From positions 1 through 53,095 of the forward strand of contig JAFUBX010000043.1 in the NCBI GenBank assembly GCA_017459985.1: a DNA stretch of 53,095 nucleotides. Reading direction: 5' to 3'. How positions within the stretch are numbered: the first letter of the stretch is position 1; each line of letters starts with the position of its first letter. Positions 17,021-25,021 of the stretch are shown here, piece by piece. The DNA is from Parasporobacterium sp. (GTDB taxonomy: Bacteria > Bacillota > Clostridia > Lachnospirales > Lachnospiraceae). Under the pieces are notes generated by a model. The model made no database searches. It was not told the origin of the DNA and saw only the letters and a list, made by a program, of their open reading frames with translations. Made by a program: the position numbers and the translations under genes.

Positions 17021-17910
17021 CCTTCTGGCAGAATATTGTCTCCTATTTCCATGAATATTTCTCGATTCCGTCCATCAGTGTGATCGATATCATCGAGATG
17101 GTCATCATTGCGGTGCTGTTCTATTATGTGATCATCTGGCTGAAGCGGACCAGCGCCTGGACTCTGGCCAAGGGCATCATCGTGATCCTGGTCATTTTAC
17201 TGCTGGCCTATATCTTTAATTTCTCAACGATCGTGTGGATCCTGTCCAATACGATCAGCGTGGGGATCATTGCGATCCTGATCATATTCCAGCCGGAATT
17301 ACGGCGGGCCCTGGAACAGCTGGGAGGCCGGGTCCTGTTTAAACGGGTGATGTCCATCAACACCTCCGGAGAACGGTTTTCGGACAAGACGCTGGAAGAG
17401 CTGATCAAATCCGTCGCGGAAATGAGCCGGACACGGACAGGCGCCCTGATCAGCATCGAGCAGGGAGTTTCCCTGGGCGAGTATCTGCGCTCCGGAATCG
17501 AAATGAATGCGGACATTTCCAGCCAGCTGCTGGTGAATATTTTCGTGGACAAGACACCGCTTCATGACGGCGCGGTGATCATCCGCAATGACAAGATCGC
17601 GGCGGCGACCTGCTATCTGCCCTTGTCCTCCAGCCGGATGCTGAACAAGAAATACGGAACCAGACACCGGGCTGCCCTGGGGATCAGTGAAGTGACAGAC
17701 GCCTTTACCATCGTCGTTTCGGAAGAAACCGGAAGTGTCTCTCTGGCCGTGTCCGGCGTTCTGATCGAGGATGTGGATATGACAGAACTCAGGAACCGGC
17801 TGAAATCCGTGCAGAATGACCAGCCGGCCATCAGCTGGTTCGACAAATTCAGGAAAGGAGAGCGGACGGATGAAGCTCAGGAGGATTCTCCGGAAGTACA
17901 TCATCAATAA
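17017..17910 (+). CDS. cdaA: Diadenylate cyclase CdaA
   Basis: This 297-residue membrane-bound cyclase makes the second messenger c-di-AMP from two ATP. Three N-terminal membrane segments (about residues 22-42, 52-70, 76-92) are followed by the DAC domain with both catalytic motifs: DGA (184-186, in PLHDGAVIIR) and RHR (216-218, in GTRHRAALG). c-di-AMP controls potassium and osmolyte transport and wall homeostasis in Firmicutes. The gene overlaps the upstream membrane-protein gene by 4 nt and the ybbR gene by 41 nt. The usual Firmicute order cdaA-ybbR-glmM is broken here: galE, not glmM, follows. Confidence 0.96.
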   Translation: MTFWQNIVSYFHEYFSIPSISVIDIIEMVIIAVLFYYVIIWLKRTSAWTLAKGIIVILVILLLAYIFNFSTIVWILSNTISVGIIAILIIFQPELRRALEQLGGRVLFKRVMSINTSGERFSDKTLEELIKSVAEMSRTRTGALISIEQGVSLGEYLRSGIEMNADISSQLLVNIFVDKTPLHDGAVIIRNDKIAAATCYLPLSSSRMLNKKYGTRHRAALGISEVTDAFTIVVSEETGSVSLAVSGVLIEDVDMTELRNRLKSVQNDQPAISWFDKFRKGERTDEAQEDSPEVHHQ

Positions 17911-18859
17911 TATCGGATATAAGATCCTCGCCGTTGTGTTTTCCTTCCTGCTGTGGGTAGTGATCCTGAACATTACGGATCCGGAATACACCCGGACGAT
18001 CAGCAATATCCCGGTCCAGATCGTCAATGAGAATCTGGTGCTGGACGGCAACCATGTATATACCATTTCCTCCGGGGAGATGACCAATATCATTGTGACC
18101 GGCAAAAGGAGCATCATCTCGACGCTGACTCCGAATGATTTCCGGGTCTACGCGGATTTTGAGGAACTGTCCATCACCAATGCGGTGCCCATCAAGGTGG
18201 AGCTGCGGGGAACGAAGAGCCGGTATTCCAACCAGATCAGTATGACCACCCGGGATACCACCATGATCATCAACCTGGAAGAGATGAGTTCGAAACAGAT
18301 CCCGGTGGAGATCGAATACCGGGGAGAGCCGGTCTCTTATCTGGTGATCGAAGAGGCCAATCTTACCCCGAAGAAGGTGACGGTCTACGCGCCCCAGTCC
18401 GTAATTGACGCGGCGGAGAAGGCGGTGGTGACCGTGGATTATGTGACCGTGGGAGAGGATGCCCAGCTGAGTGTGCAGCCGACGCTGCGGGATGCGGACG
18501 GCAATCCGGTGAAGGATTCCCCGAACACCTCCCTGGATGAGCCGGAGATCCTGATCGATTTCAAGATTTCCTATACCAACCAGGTGCCCATCGAGATCGG
18601 AACCAGCGGGGATCCGGCACAGGGATATGAGCTGACCGGTCTGGAGCTGTCCCAGGATGTGATCACTGTCAAAGGATCCTGGGTGGATGTCAGCAGCATG
18701 GGAGTTTTGGAACTTCCCGACACGCTGCTGGATATCACCGGAGCGCAGGAAGACATTTCCCGGGAAATTGATGTGACAGAGTTTCTTCCGGAAAATGTGG
18801 TGGTCTACGGAGAGTCTCCGATGATCACCGCAACCGCGAAGATTCAGCAGATACAGTAA
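17870..18859 (+). CDS. YbbR-domain CdaA regulator (CdaR-like)
   Basis: This 329-residue protein has one N-terminal membrane anchor (about residues 13-33) and four extracellular YbbR-type beta domains. Each is marked by a stretch such as IPVQIVNENLVLDG, IPVEIEYRGEP or VPIEIGTSG. CdaR modulates diadenylate cyclase CdaA in Firmicutes. I start at ATG 17870 because AGGAAAGGAG lies just upstream and the protein then begins with the basic KLRRILRK stretch before the anchor. The 41-nt overlap with cdaA implies coupled translation. Confidence 0.92.
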   Translation: MKLRRILRKYIINNIGYKILAVVFSFLLWVVILNITDPEYTRTISNIPVQIVNENLVLDGNHVYTISSGEMTNIIVTGKRSIISTLTPNDFRVYADFEELSITNAVPIKVELRGTKSRYSNQISMTTRDTTMIINLEEMSSKQIPVEIEYRGEPVSYLVIEEANLTPKKVTVYAPQSVIDAAEKAVVTVDYVTVGEDAQLSVQPTLRDADGNPVKDSPNTSLDEPEILIDFKISYTNQVPIEIGTSGDPAQGYELTGLELSQDVITVKGSWVDVSSMGVLELPDTLLDITGAQEDISREIDVTEFLPENVVVYGESPMITATAKIQQIQ

Positions 18860-18892
18860 CTGCAGGCAGAAAGAGAAAAGGAGTGAGCGATT

Positions 18893-19912
18893 ATGAAAAT
18901 ATTAGTGACCGGCGGAACCGGATACATTGGCAGCCATACCGTACTGGAACTTCTGGAAGCCGGATATGAAACGGTGGTCCTGGACAACCTGTGCAATTCT
19001 TCCGAAGAGTCGATCCGCAGAGTGGAGCAGATTACAGGAAAGAAAACGACATTTTACAACGCCGATATCCGGGATGAAGAAGCGATGGACCGGATTTTCC
19101 GGGCGGAAGCCCCGGACGCGGTCATTCATTTTGCAGGACTGAAGGCGGTGGGCGAAAGTGTCCGGATCCCCATGGCATATTATGACAATAATATCACCGG
19201 GACATTGACCCTGCTGCGGGCAATGGACAGAGCCGGATGCCGCAATATCGTCTTTTCCTCCTCCGCCACCGTGTACGGCAAACCGGAAACGGTCCCGATC
19301 CGGGAGGACTTCCCTCTGAGCGCCACCAACCCCTACGGAAGAACGAAACTGATGATCGAGAAGATCCTTGGGGATGTGTATGTTTCCAATCATGACTGGA
19401 ATGTGATTCTGCTCCGGTATTTCAATCCCATCGGAGCCCATGAGAGCGGACTGATCGGAGAAGATCCGGACGGGATCCCGAACAACCTTCTGCCCTATAT
19501 TGCCAAAGTTGCCGTTGGAAAGCTGGAGATCGTGCATGTCTTCGGCAACGACTATGACACCCCGGACGGAACCGGCGTACGGGATTATATCCATGTGGTG
19601 GACCTGGCCAAAGGCCATGTGAAAGCCATAGAGAAGATCCAGGAGGCTCCCGGCCTTGAGGTCTACAACCTGGGAACCGGCAACGGCTACAGCGTGCTGG
19701 ACATCATCCGCGCCTTTTCAAAGGCCTGCGGACGGGAACTGCCCTATGTGATCGAGGAACGCAGACCCGGAGATATCGATGTCTGCTATGCGGATCCCGA
19801 AAAGGCCTCCAGAGAACTGCACTGGAGCGCGCAGTATGATCTTGACAGAATGTGTGAAGATACCTGGAGATGGCAGAGTCAGAATCCGGACGGATATGGT
19901 ACTGAGAAGTGA
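18893..19912 (+). CDS. galE: UDP-glucose 4-epimerase
   Basis: This 339-residue extended SDR interconverts UDP-glucose and UDP-galactose, and in some members the N-acetyl forms. The NAD motif GGTGYIGS is at residues 7-14, the catalytic triad is Ser124 (SSSATVYG), Tyr148 and Lys152 (YGRTK), and the C-terminal ERRPGDIDVCYAD is typical of GalE. It overlaps the sugar-transferase gene, so it probably supplies a nucleotide sugar for the lipid-linked glycan that the transferase starts. It occupies the position where glmM commonly follows cdaA-ybbR. Confidence 0.95.
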   Translation: MKILVTGGTGYIGSHTVLELLEAGYETVVLDNLCNSSEESIRRVEQITGKKTTFYNADIRDEEAMDRIFRAEAPDAVIHFAGLKAVGESVRIPMAYYDNNITGTLTLLRAMDRAGCRNIVFSSSATVYGKPETVPIREDFPLSATNPYGRTKLMIEKILGDVYVSNHDWNVILLRYFNPIGAHESGLIGEDPDGIPNNLLPYIAKVAVGKLEIVHVFGNDYDTPDGTGVRDYIHVVDLAKGHVKAIEKIQEAPGLEVYNLGTGNGYSVLDIIRAFSKACGRELPYVIEERRPGDIDVCYADPEKASRELHWSAQYDLDRMCEDTWRWQSQNPDGYGTEK

Positions 19913-21261
19913 AGCGTGACCGGTATAAAAGAATGATCATGTTCACGGAAGTGCTGATCCTTCTTATTGTATTTACATTATTATATGCATATCTGTGGAA
20001 CACCCTGTATGAAGGCGTGATCCTGATCCCATTCTTCCGGAGAGGTAACTGGGCCATGATTGCCATGTATCCTCTCATGCTGCTGGTGTTCGGGAAGATC
20101 TTCGGGATCTATAAAGTGGCGGTAGCCCGCCGGGTGGACATGATCTTTTCCAATGTCTTCACCACCTTTACGGTGAACGTGATCACCTATTTCATCCTGG
20201 TTGCCCTGCTGCGGCATTATCCGGATATGACGCCGCTTCTGATGCTGTTCGCGGTGGAGATCGCCCTGGCGATCCTCTGGGTGCTGGGAGTGAAGGCCCT
20301 CAACAACCTGATCTTCCCGCCCCACAGTCTGCTGCTGATACACGGCAATTATTCCATGAAGGATCTGGTCCTTCATGTGAATGAGCGCAGCGAGCGGTAT
20401 GTGATCTCGGAGGAGATCAATGTCAGCGAAGGCATGGAGAAGATCGTGGAGCGGATCAAAGACCATGACGCGATCCTGATCTCCGATCTTCCGGCGGAGA
20501 CCCGGAATGATATCCTGAAGCACTGCTACGCCATTGACAAACGGATCTATATGCTTCCGAAGATTACGGATATCATTGTTTCCAGTTCCGAGCAGATCCA
20601 TCTGTTCGACAACGTTGCCTATATTTCGAAAAATTACGGACTTTCCCAGGATCAGCGGATCCTCAAGCGGATCCTGGATATTGTCGTTTCTTCCTTAATG
20701 ATCCTCCTGCTGTCCTGGCTGATGGGACTGATTGCGGCGGCCATTAAGATCGATGACGGAGGGCCTGTATTCTACCGGCAGGAGCGGCTGACCATCGGCG
20801 GAAAGGTCTTCATGATCATCAAATTCCGCAGCATGCGGACCGATGCGGAGAAGATGGGGCCGCAGCTTTCCACCAAGAACGACCCCCGGGTCACCCGGGT
20901 GGGACGGGTGCTGCGGGCCGCCCATATGGACGAGCTGCCCCAGATCTTCAATGTATTTGCCGGGGAGATGTCCATGGTAGGCCCCCGGCCGGAACGCCCG
21001 GAAATTGCCGAAGAGTATAAGGCAAAGGTTCCGGAGTTCGGATTCCGCACTAAGGTCAAGGCGGGACTCACCGGATACGCCCAGGTTTACGGCCGGTATA
21101 ATTCCACCCCTTATAACAAACTGCGGCTGGATCTGACCTATATCCAGAATTACAGTTTCTGGCTGGATATCAAGTGTATGGTGATGACCGTAAAGATCCT
21201 GTTCCAGAAGGAAGCCCGGGAAGGGATCGACGAAGACCAGAAAACCGCTCAGAAATCATAA
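19909..21261 (+). CDS. Polyprenyl-phosphate sugar-1-phosphate transferase
   Basis: This 450-residue membrane enzyme moves a sugar-1-phosphate from a nucleotide sugar to undecaprenyl phosphate, the first step of capsule or exopolysaccharide assembly. Four N-terminal membrane segments and a Rossmann-like middle region (about 140-235) precede a fifth segment. The catalytic bacterial sugar-transferase domain follows, with KFRSMRTDAEK, DELPQIFNVFAGEMSMVGPR and GLTGYAQVYGR. It starts with GTG at 19909, overlapping the galE stop by 4 nt. It is the last gene of the operon that begins at 13.6 kb. Confidence 0.92.
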   Translation: MKRDRYKRMIMFTEVLILLIVFTLLYAYLWNTLYEGVILIPFFRRGNWAMIAMYPLMLLVFGKIFGIYKVAVARRVDMIFSNVFTTFTVNVITYFILVALLRHYPDMTPLLMLFAVEIALAILWVLGVKALNNLIFPPHSLLLIHGNYSMKDLVLHVNERSERYVISEEINVSEGMEKIVERIKDHDAILISDLPAETRNDILKHCYAIDKRIYMLPKITDIIVSSSEQIHLFDNVAYISKNYGLSQDQRILKRILDIVVSSLMILLLSWLMGLIAAAIKIDDGGPVFYRQERLTIGGKVFMIIKFRSMRTDAEKMGPQLSTKNDPRVTRVGRVLRAAHMDELPQIFNVFAGEMSMVGPRPERPEIAEEYKAKVPEFGFRTKVKAGLTGYAQVYGRYNSTPYNKLRLDLTYIQNYSFWLDIKCMVMTVKILFQKEAREGIDEDQKTAQKS

Positions 21262-21269
21262 AAATACGG

Positions 21270-21299
21270 TTGACGCGGAACAGAAAGGTATGATATATT
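21270..21299 (+). promoter_or_regulatory. Promoter of rpmG-secE-nusG-rplKA
   Basis: TTGACG (21270-21275) and TATATT (21294-21299) with an 18-nt spacer. The leader of about 130 nt carries a small hairpin, AGAGG/CCTCT (21308-21323), followed by TTTTT. Confidence 0.6.
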
Positions 21300-21437
21300 A
21301 GCCGGGCAGAGGGTAAAGCCTCTATTTTTGATGTGCATGAATCTTATATATCCCGGACGCGGGACCCCACACGTACAGATCTCAGGCACATCCTGTCAAT
21401 ATTAACAGCTCTATTATTTATTAAACGGAGAATACGT

Positions 21438-21587
21438 ATGAGAACAAGAATTACTTTGGCATGCACAGAGTGCAAGCAGAGAAATTATAATACAACCAAA
21501 GATAAAAAGACACATCCGGACAGGATGGAAACCAAGAAATACTGCAGGTTCTGCCAGAGGCACACATTGCATAAGGAGACAAAATAA
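21438..21587 (+). CDS. rpmG: 50S ribosomal protein L33
   Basis: This 49-residue zinc-ribbon form of L33 has two CxxC pairs (C9/C12 and C36/C39) and the typical [20 protein letters not shown] core. ATG 21438 follows CGGAG. It opens the canonical rpmG-secE-nusG-rplK-rplA cluster, and its stop codon shares one base with the secE start. Confidence 0.96.
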   Translation: MRTRITLACTECKQRNYNTTKDKKTHPDRMETKKYCRFCQRHTLHKETK

Positions 21588-21781
21588 TGGCTGAGAATGT
21601 GAAGAGCAACAAACCCAGTTTCTGGAAGGGCCTGAAGGCGGAGTTCAAGAAGATCATCTGGCCTTCCAGACAGGATGTGATCAGACAGACCATTCTTATT
21701 ATTGTAGTCACGATTATTCTCGGAGTGATCATTAAGTTCCTGGATACCGGTATCCAGGCGCTTCTCGGCCTGATCGCGTAA
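21587..21781 (+). CDS. secE: Preprotein translocase subunit SecE
   Basis: This 64-residue, single-span SecE is of the short Gram-positive type. The amphipathic FWKGLKAEFKKIIWPSR segment lies on the cytoplasmic face, followed by one membrane helix (about residues 34-56). It clamps SecY in the Sec translocon. It overlaps rpmG by one base and is 10 nt ahead of nusG. Confidence 0.97.
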   Translation: MAENVKSNKPSFWKGLKAEFKKIIWPSRQDVIRQTILIIVVTIILGVIIKFLDTGIQALLGLIA

Positions 21782-21791
21782 AGGAGTCACT

Positions 21792-22307
21792 ATGGCAGAT
21801 GCAAGATGGTATGTTGTGCATACCTATTCCGGATATGAGAATAAGGTAAAGGCCAATATCGAGAAAACCGTTGAGAACAGAAAGCTGCAGGATGAAGTCC
21901 TTGAAGTGGTCGTTCCGGTCCAGGATGTCATAGAGATCAAGAACGGAGCCCGCAAGACGGTCCAGAAGAAGCAGTTCCCCGGATATGTTCTGGTGAACAT
22001 GGTCATGAACGAAACCACTTGGTACGTGGTCCGGAATACCCGGGGCGTGACAGGATTCGTGGGTCCGGGAAGCAAACCGGTACCGCTGACGGAAGAGGAG
22101 ATCAAACCGCTGCTGGGCGGCGGCGAGAAGATCGAGGTTTCCTTCGGCATCGGCGATCTGGTGACCGCCATCTCCGGCGTCTGGGAAGGCACCGTGGGCA
22201 AGGTTACCGCTGTCAATGAATCCAAGCAGACAGTTACGATCAACGTGGATATGTTTGGCCGCGAGACTCCTGTAGATATCGGATTTATTGATATTAAGAA
22301 GTTATAA
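21792..22307 (+). CDS. nusG: Transcription termination/antitermination factor NusG
   Basis: This 171-residue protein has an NGN domain (WYVVHTYSGYENKVKANIEK, KQFPGYVLVNM, RGVTGFVG) and a C-terminal KOW domain (GDLVTAISGVWEGTVGKV). It binds RNA polymerase beta-prime and modulates pausing and coupling to ribosomes. The standard position between secE and rplK supports the call. Confidence 0.97.
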   Translation: MADARWYVVHTYSGYENKVKANIEKTVENRKLQDEVLEVVVPVQDVIEIKNGARKTVQKKQFPGYVLVNMVMNETTWYVVRNTRGVTGFVGPGSKPVPLTEEEIKPLLGGGEKIEVSFGIGDLVTAISGVWEGTVGKVTAVNESKQTVTINVDMFGRETPVDIGFIDIKKL

Positions 22308-22345
22308 GAATCATATTTTATATGGATGAAAGGTAGGAAACTACA

Positions 22346-22771
22346 ATGGCAAAGAAAATCGATGGATACATCAAATTACAGATAGAAGCAGGCAAGGCAA
22401 CTCCTGCACCCCCGGTAGGTCCTGCACTGGGCCAGTACGGCGTAAATATCGTTCAGTTCACCAAGGAGTTCAATGCCCGTACCGCTGACCAGCCGGGTAT
22501 GATCATCCCCGTTGTGATCACGGTTTATGCAGACAAGAGCTTTACCTTTATCACCAAGACTCCTCCGGCAGCTGTTCTGATCAAGAAGGCCTGCAAGATC
22601 CAGTCCGGATCCGGAGAACCGAACAAGAAGAAAGTCGCAACCATCTCCAAAGCGGATCTTCAGCAGATCGCAGAGACCAAGATGCCTGACCTGAATGCCG
22701 CATCCCTGGAAGCCGCCATGAGCATGATCGCAGGTACCTGCAGATCCATGGGCGTTACCATTGCAGACTGA
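22346..22771 (+). CDS. rplK: 50S ribosomal protein L11
   Basis: This 141-residue L11 has the conserved N-terminus [20 protein letters not shown] and the rRNA-binding C-terminal domain with [20 protein letters not shown]. It organises the GTPase-associated centre of the ribosome. It lies upstream of the L1 operator and rplA. Confidence 0.98.
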   Translation: MAKKIDGYIKLQIEAGKATPAPPVGPALGQYGVNIVQFTKEFNARTADQPGMIIPVVITVYADKSFTFITKTPPAAVLIKKACKIQSGSGEPNKKKVATISKADLQQIAETKMPDLNAASLEAAMSMIAGTCRSMGVTIAD

Positions 22772-22791
22772 GAACAATCGTTTTTAATTTC

Positions 22792-22820
22792 GTGGGAGGC
22801 TTAAGAGGCCGACACACCAC
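22792..22820 (+). promoter_or_regulatory. Putative L1-binding translational operator
   Basis: GTGGGAGG (22792-22799) and ACACCAC (22814-22820) can form the GTGG/CCAC stem with an internal GGC/GGCC loop that mimics the L1 site on 23S rRNA. It abuts the AGGAGG of rplA, so L1 bound here would block its own translation. Confidence 0.55.
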
Positions 22821-22834
22821 AGGAGGTATATATT

Positions 22835-23533
22835 ATGAAACACGGTAAGAAATATGTTGAGGCAGCCAAGAAGGTTGACCGCACACAGCTCTATGATGTG
22901 GCAGATGCACTGGCTCTGGTAAAAGAGAACGCAACCGCCAAATTCGATGAGACCATTGAAGTCCATATCCGTACCGGATGTGACGGACGTCATGCAGACC
23001 AGCAGATCCGTGGAGCCGTTGTACTGCCGAACGGAACCGGTAAGAGTGTCAGAGTCCTGGTATTCGCGAAGGGCGAGAAGGAAAGAGAAGCACAGGAAGC
23101 CGGCGCTGATTTCGTAGGTGCAGAGGAACTGATTCCGAAGATCCAGAATGAGAACTGGTTTGAGTATGACAAGGTCGTGGCAACCCCGGATATGATGGGC
23201 GTTGTAGGACGTCTCGGTAAGATCCTCGGACCCAGAGGCCTCATGCCGAACCCGAAAGCCGGAACCGTTACCATGGATGTCGCCAAGGCAGTCCAGGAAC
23301 TGAAAGCCGGTAAGATCGAGTACAGACTGGACAAGGCCAACATCGTTCATGTTCCGGTCGGAAAGGCTTCCTTCGATACTGAGAAGCTTCAGGAGAACTT
23401 CCAGACTCTGATCGACGCGATCATCAAAGCCCGTCCGGCAGCCCTGAAGGGAACCTACCTGAAGAGCATCACTCTGGCATCCACCATGGGCCCCGGAGTC
23501 AAGCTGAATGTCAGCAAGATCGTGAACGGCTGA
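22835..23533 (+). CDS. rplA: 50S ribosomal protein L1
   Basis: This 232-residue L1 starts [16 protein letters not shown] and contains the RNA-binding stretches [14 protein letters not shown] and [14 protein letters not shown]. It forms the mobile L1 stalk at the ribosomal E site. AGGAGG at 22821-22826 is directly preceded by the likely autoregulatory L1 site. Confidence 0.98.
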   Translation: MKHGKKYVEAAKKVDRTQLYDVADALALVKENATAKFDETIEVHIRTGCDGRHADQQIRGAVVLPNGTGKSVRVLVFAKGEKEREAQEAGADFVGAEELIPKIQNENWFEYDKVVATPDMMGVVGRLGKILGPRGLMPNPKAGTVTMDVAKAVQELKAGKIEYRLDKANIVHVPVGKASFDTEKLQENFQTLIDAIIKARPAALKGTYLKSITLASTMGPGVKLNVSKIVNG

Positions 23534-23571
23534 GCCGTAACCAAAACTAATCTTCAGATACAAAAAGGTCT

Positions 23572-23600
23572 TTGACAGATCCGGTATTTGATGTTAGTAT
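23572..23600 (+). promoter_or_regulatory. Promoter of rplJ-rplL
   Basis: TTGACA (23572-23577), 17 nt, TAGTAT (23595-23600), giving a transcript that begins just before the L10 leader. Confidence 0.75.
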
Positions 23601-23603
23601 ATA

Positions 23604-23660
23604 GACCGCCGAAGACAGCAGGTGACGAAAGTCGTAACGCATGCAACCTGCCGAGGATTG
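23604..23660 (+). ncRNA. Ribosomal protein L10 leader
   Basis: The blocks GACCGCCGAAGACAGCAGGT and CAACCTGCCGAGGATTG form the AGCAGGT/ACCTGC stem and the internal loop of the known L10 leader, the binding site for the L10(L12) complex. Its position directly upstream of rplJ and before a terminator fits feedback attenuation. Confidence 0.85.
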
Positions 23661-23692
23661 AACAGGATTTCAGAATATTCTATGATTCTTCT

Positions 23693-23726
23693 CCCTCTAT
23701 GTCTTTGCGATATAGAGGGATTTTAT
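23693..23726 (+). terminator. Attenuator terminator of the rplJ leader
   Basis: CCCTCTAT (23693-23700) pairs with ATAGAGGG (23712-23719) and is followed by ATTTTAT. It lies between the L10 leader and the rplJ ribosome binding site. Confidence 0.8.
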
Positions 23727-23786
23727 ATCCTCTTTGAGCGGCAGAGCAGCTCCGGCTGCAAATTATCAAAAGAAGGAGGAAACATA

Positions 23787-24395
23787 ATGGCAAAAGTGGA
23801 ACTGAAACAGCCGATCGTACAGGAAATTTCCGGTCATCTGCAGAATGCAACCGCTGCAGTCCTGGTAGATTACCGCGGACTGACCGTTGCACAGGACACC
23901 GCACTTCGTAAAGAACTGCGTGAAGCCGGCATCACGTATAAAGTTTATAAGAATACGATGATGAACTTCGCTGTCCAGGATACGGTCTTTGCAGATCTTT
24001 CCAAACATCTGGAAGGCCCGACCGCGATCGCTATTACAGACGGTGATTCAACCGCACCGGCACGGATCCTTGCCAAGTTTGCAAAGGCAGCAGAACATCT
24101 GCAGCTGAAAGCAGGCGTGGTGGAAGGAACATACTATGACGAGGAAGGCATCAAGGCAGTGGCAGATGTACCTGCAAGAGATGTACTTCTCGGCAGACTG
24201 TTCGGCAGCATGCAGTCACCGATCACAAATCTGGCCCGCGTTCTGAATCAGATCGCAGAGGCTGGCGGCGCAGATGCCTGCGCAAAGGCTGAGACAGAAG
24301 CTCCGGCCGCAGAGGAAGCCCCCGCAGCAGAGGCTCCGGCAGAAGAAGCTCCGGCTCCCGAAGCCCCCGCAGAGGAAGCTCCGGCAGCTGAGTAA
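23787..24395 (+). CDS. rplJ: 50S ribosomal protein L10 with Ala/Pro/Glu tail
   Basis: This 202-residue L10 forms the base of the L7/L12 stalk. The normal part runs MAKVELKQPIVQEISGHLQN to about residue 165, with VLVDYRGLTVAQDTALRKEL and KNTMMNFA. Beyond it is a tail of about 35 residues made of repeated EEAPA/EAPAE units, making the protein some 30 residues longer than usual. ATG 23787 follows AAGGAGGA. Upstream in-frame codons from 23622 lie in the leader RNA and are not coding. Expression is under its own promoter, L10 leader and attenuator. Confidence 0.97.
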   Translation: MAKVELKQPIVQEISGHLQNATAAVLVDYRGLTVAQDTALRKELREAGITYKVYKNTMMNFAVQDTVFADLSKHLEGPTAIAITDGDSTAPARILAKFAKAAEHLQLKAGVVEGTYYDEEGIKAVADVPARDVLLGRLFGSMQSPITNLARVLNQIAEAGGADACAKAETEAPAAEEAPAAEAPAEEAPAPEAPAEEAPAAE

Positions 24396-24448
24396 TCAGA
24401 CTGGGAAACTGAGACGATTTTTCTTAAATATTACAGGAGGAATATATA

Positions 24449-24820
24449 ATGGCAAAATTAACCACAGAAGAATTTATTGCAGCTATCAAAGAATTATCTG
24501 TACTGGAATTAAATGAATTAGTAAAAGCATGTGAAGAAGAATTCGGCGTATCCGCAGCAGCAGGCGTTGTTGTCGCAGCAGCAGGCCCGGCAGAGGCAGT
24601 GGAAGAGAAGACAGAATTCGACGTTGAATTAACAGAGATCGGCCCGAACAAGGTTAAAGTCATCAAGATCGTTCGTGACTACACCGGACTGGGACTGAAG
24701 GAAGCTAAGGAACTGGTTGACTCCGCTCCGTCCATCATCAAGGAAGGCATCACCAAGGCTGAGGCTGATGACCTGATCGCAAAACTGGCTGAAGAAGGCG
24801 CTAAGGGTACTGCAAAATAA
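24449..24820 (+). CDS. rplL: 50S ribosomal protein L7/L12
   Basis: This 123-residue acidic stalk protein has the N-terminal dimerisation helices ([20 protein letters not shown]), an Ala-rich hinge and the C-terminal factor-binding domain ([20 protein letters not shown]). It recruits translational GTPases. ACAGGAGG lies upstream of the ATG, and a strong terminator follows. Confidence 0.98.
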   Translation: MAKLTTEEFIAAIKELSVLELNELVKACEEEFGVSAAAGVVVAAAGPAEAVEEKTEFDVELTEIGPNKVKVIKIVRDYTGLGLKEAKELVDSAPSIIKEGITKAEADDLIAKLAEEGAKGTAK

Positions 24821-24847
24821 TCCTGCCGCCATTCGGACTGACAAAAG

Positions 24848-24882
24848 AAAACCCGTGACCCGACAGAGGTCGCGGGTTTTTT
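24848..24882 (+). terminator. Terminator after rplL
   Basis: AAAACCCGTGACC (24848-24860) pairs with GGTCGCGGGTTTT and ends in six T. It separates rplJL from rpoBC. Confidence 0.9.
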
Positions 24883-24915
24883 AATGAAAAATCGGGAAAA
24901 TTATCACAAAAACAT

Positions 24916-24944
24916 TTGACAAGTCTTGGTAATTTTGTTATCTT
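24916..24944 (+). promoter_or_regulatory. Promoter of rpoBC
   Basis: TTGACA (24916-24921), 17 nt, TATCTT (24939-24944); predicted start near 24951. Confidence 0.75.
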
Positions 24945-24952
24945 ATACGTTG

Positions 24953-24978
24953 CACTATTATGAAATAGTGGGCTTTTT
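24953..24978 (+). terminator. Terminator-like hairpin at the 5' end of the rpoB leader
   Basis: CACTATT (24953-24959) pairs with AATAGTG (24964-24970) over a 4-nt loop and is followed by GGCTTTTT. It begins only a few nucleotides after the predicted transcript start, so it would act either as an early attenuator or as a 5' stabilising stem. Confidence 0.55.
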
Positions 24979-25021
24979 GTACGCTTAAAATGCGGGTATT
25001 CTTTATGAAGGAGAGGAATGA

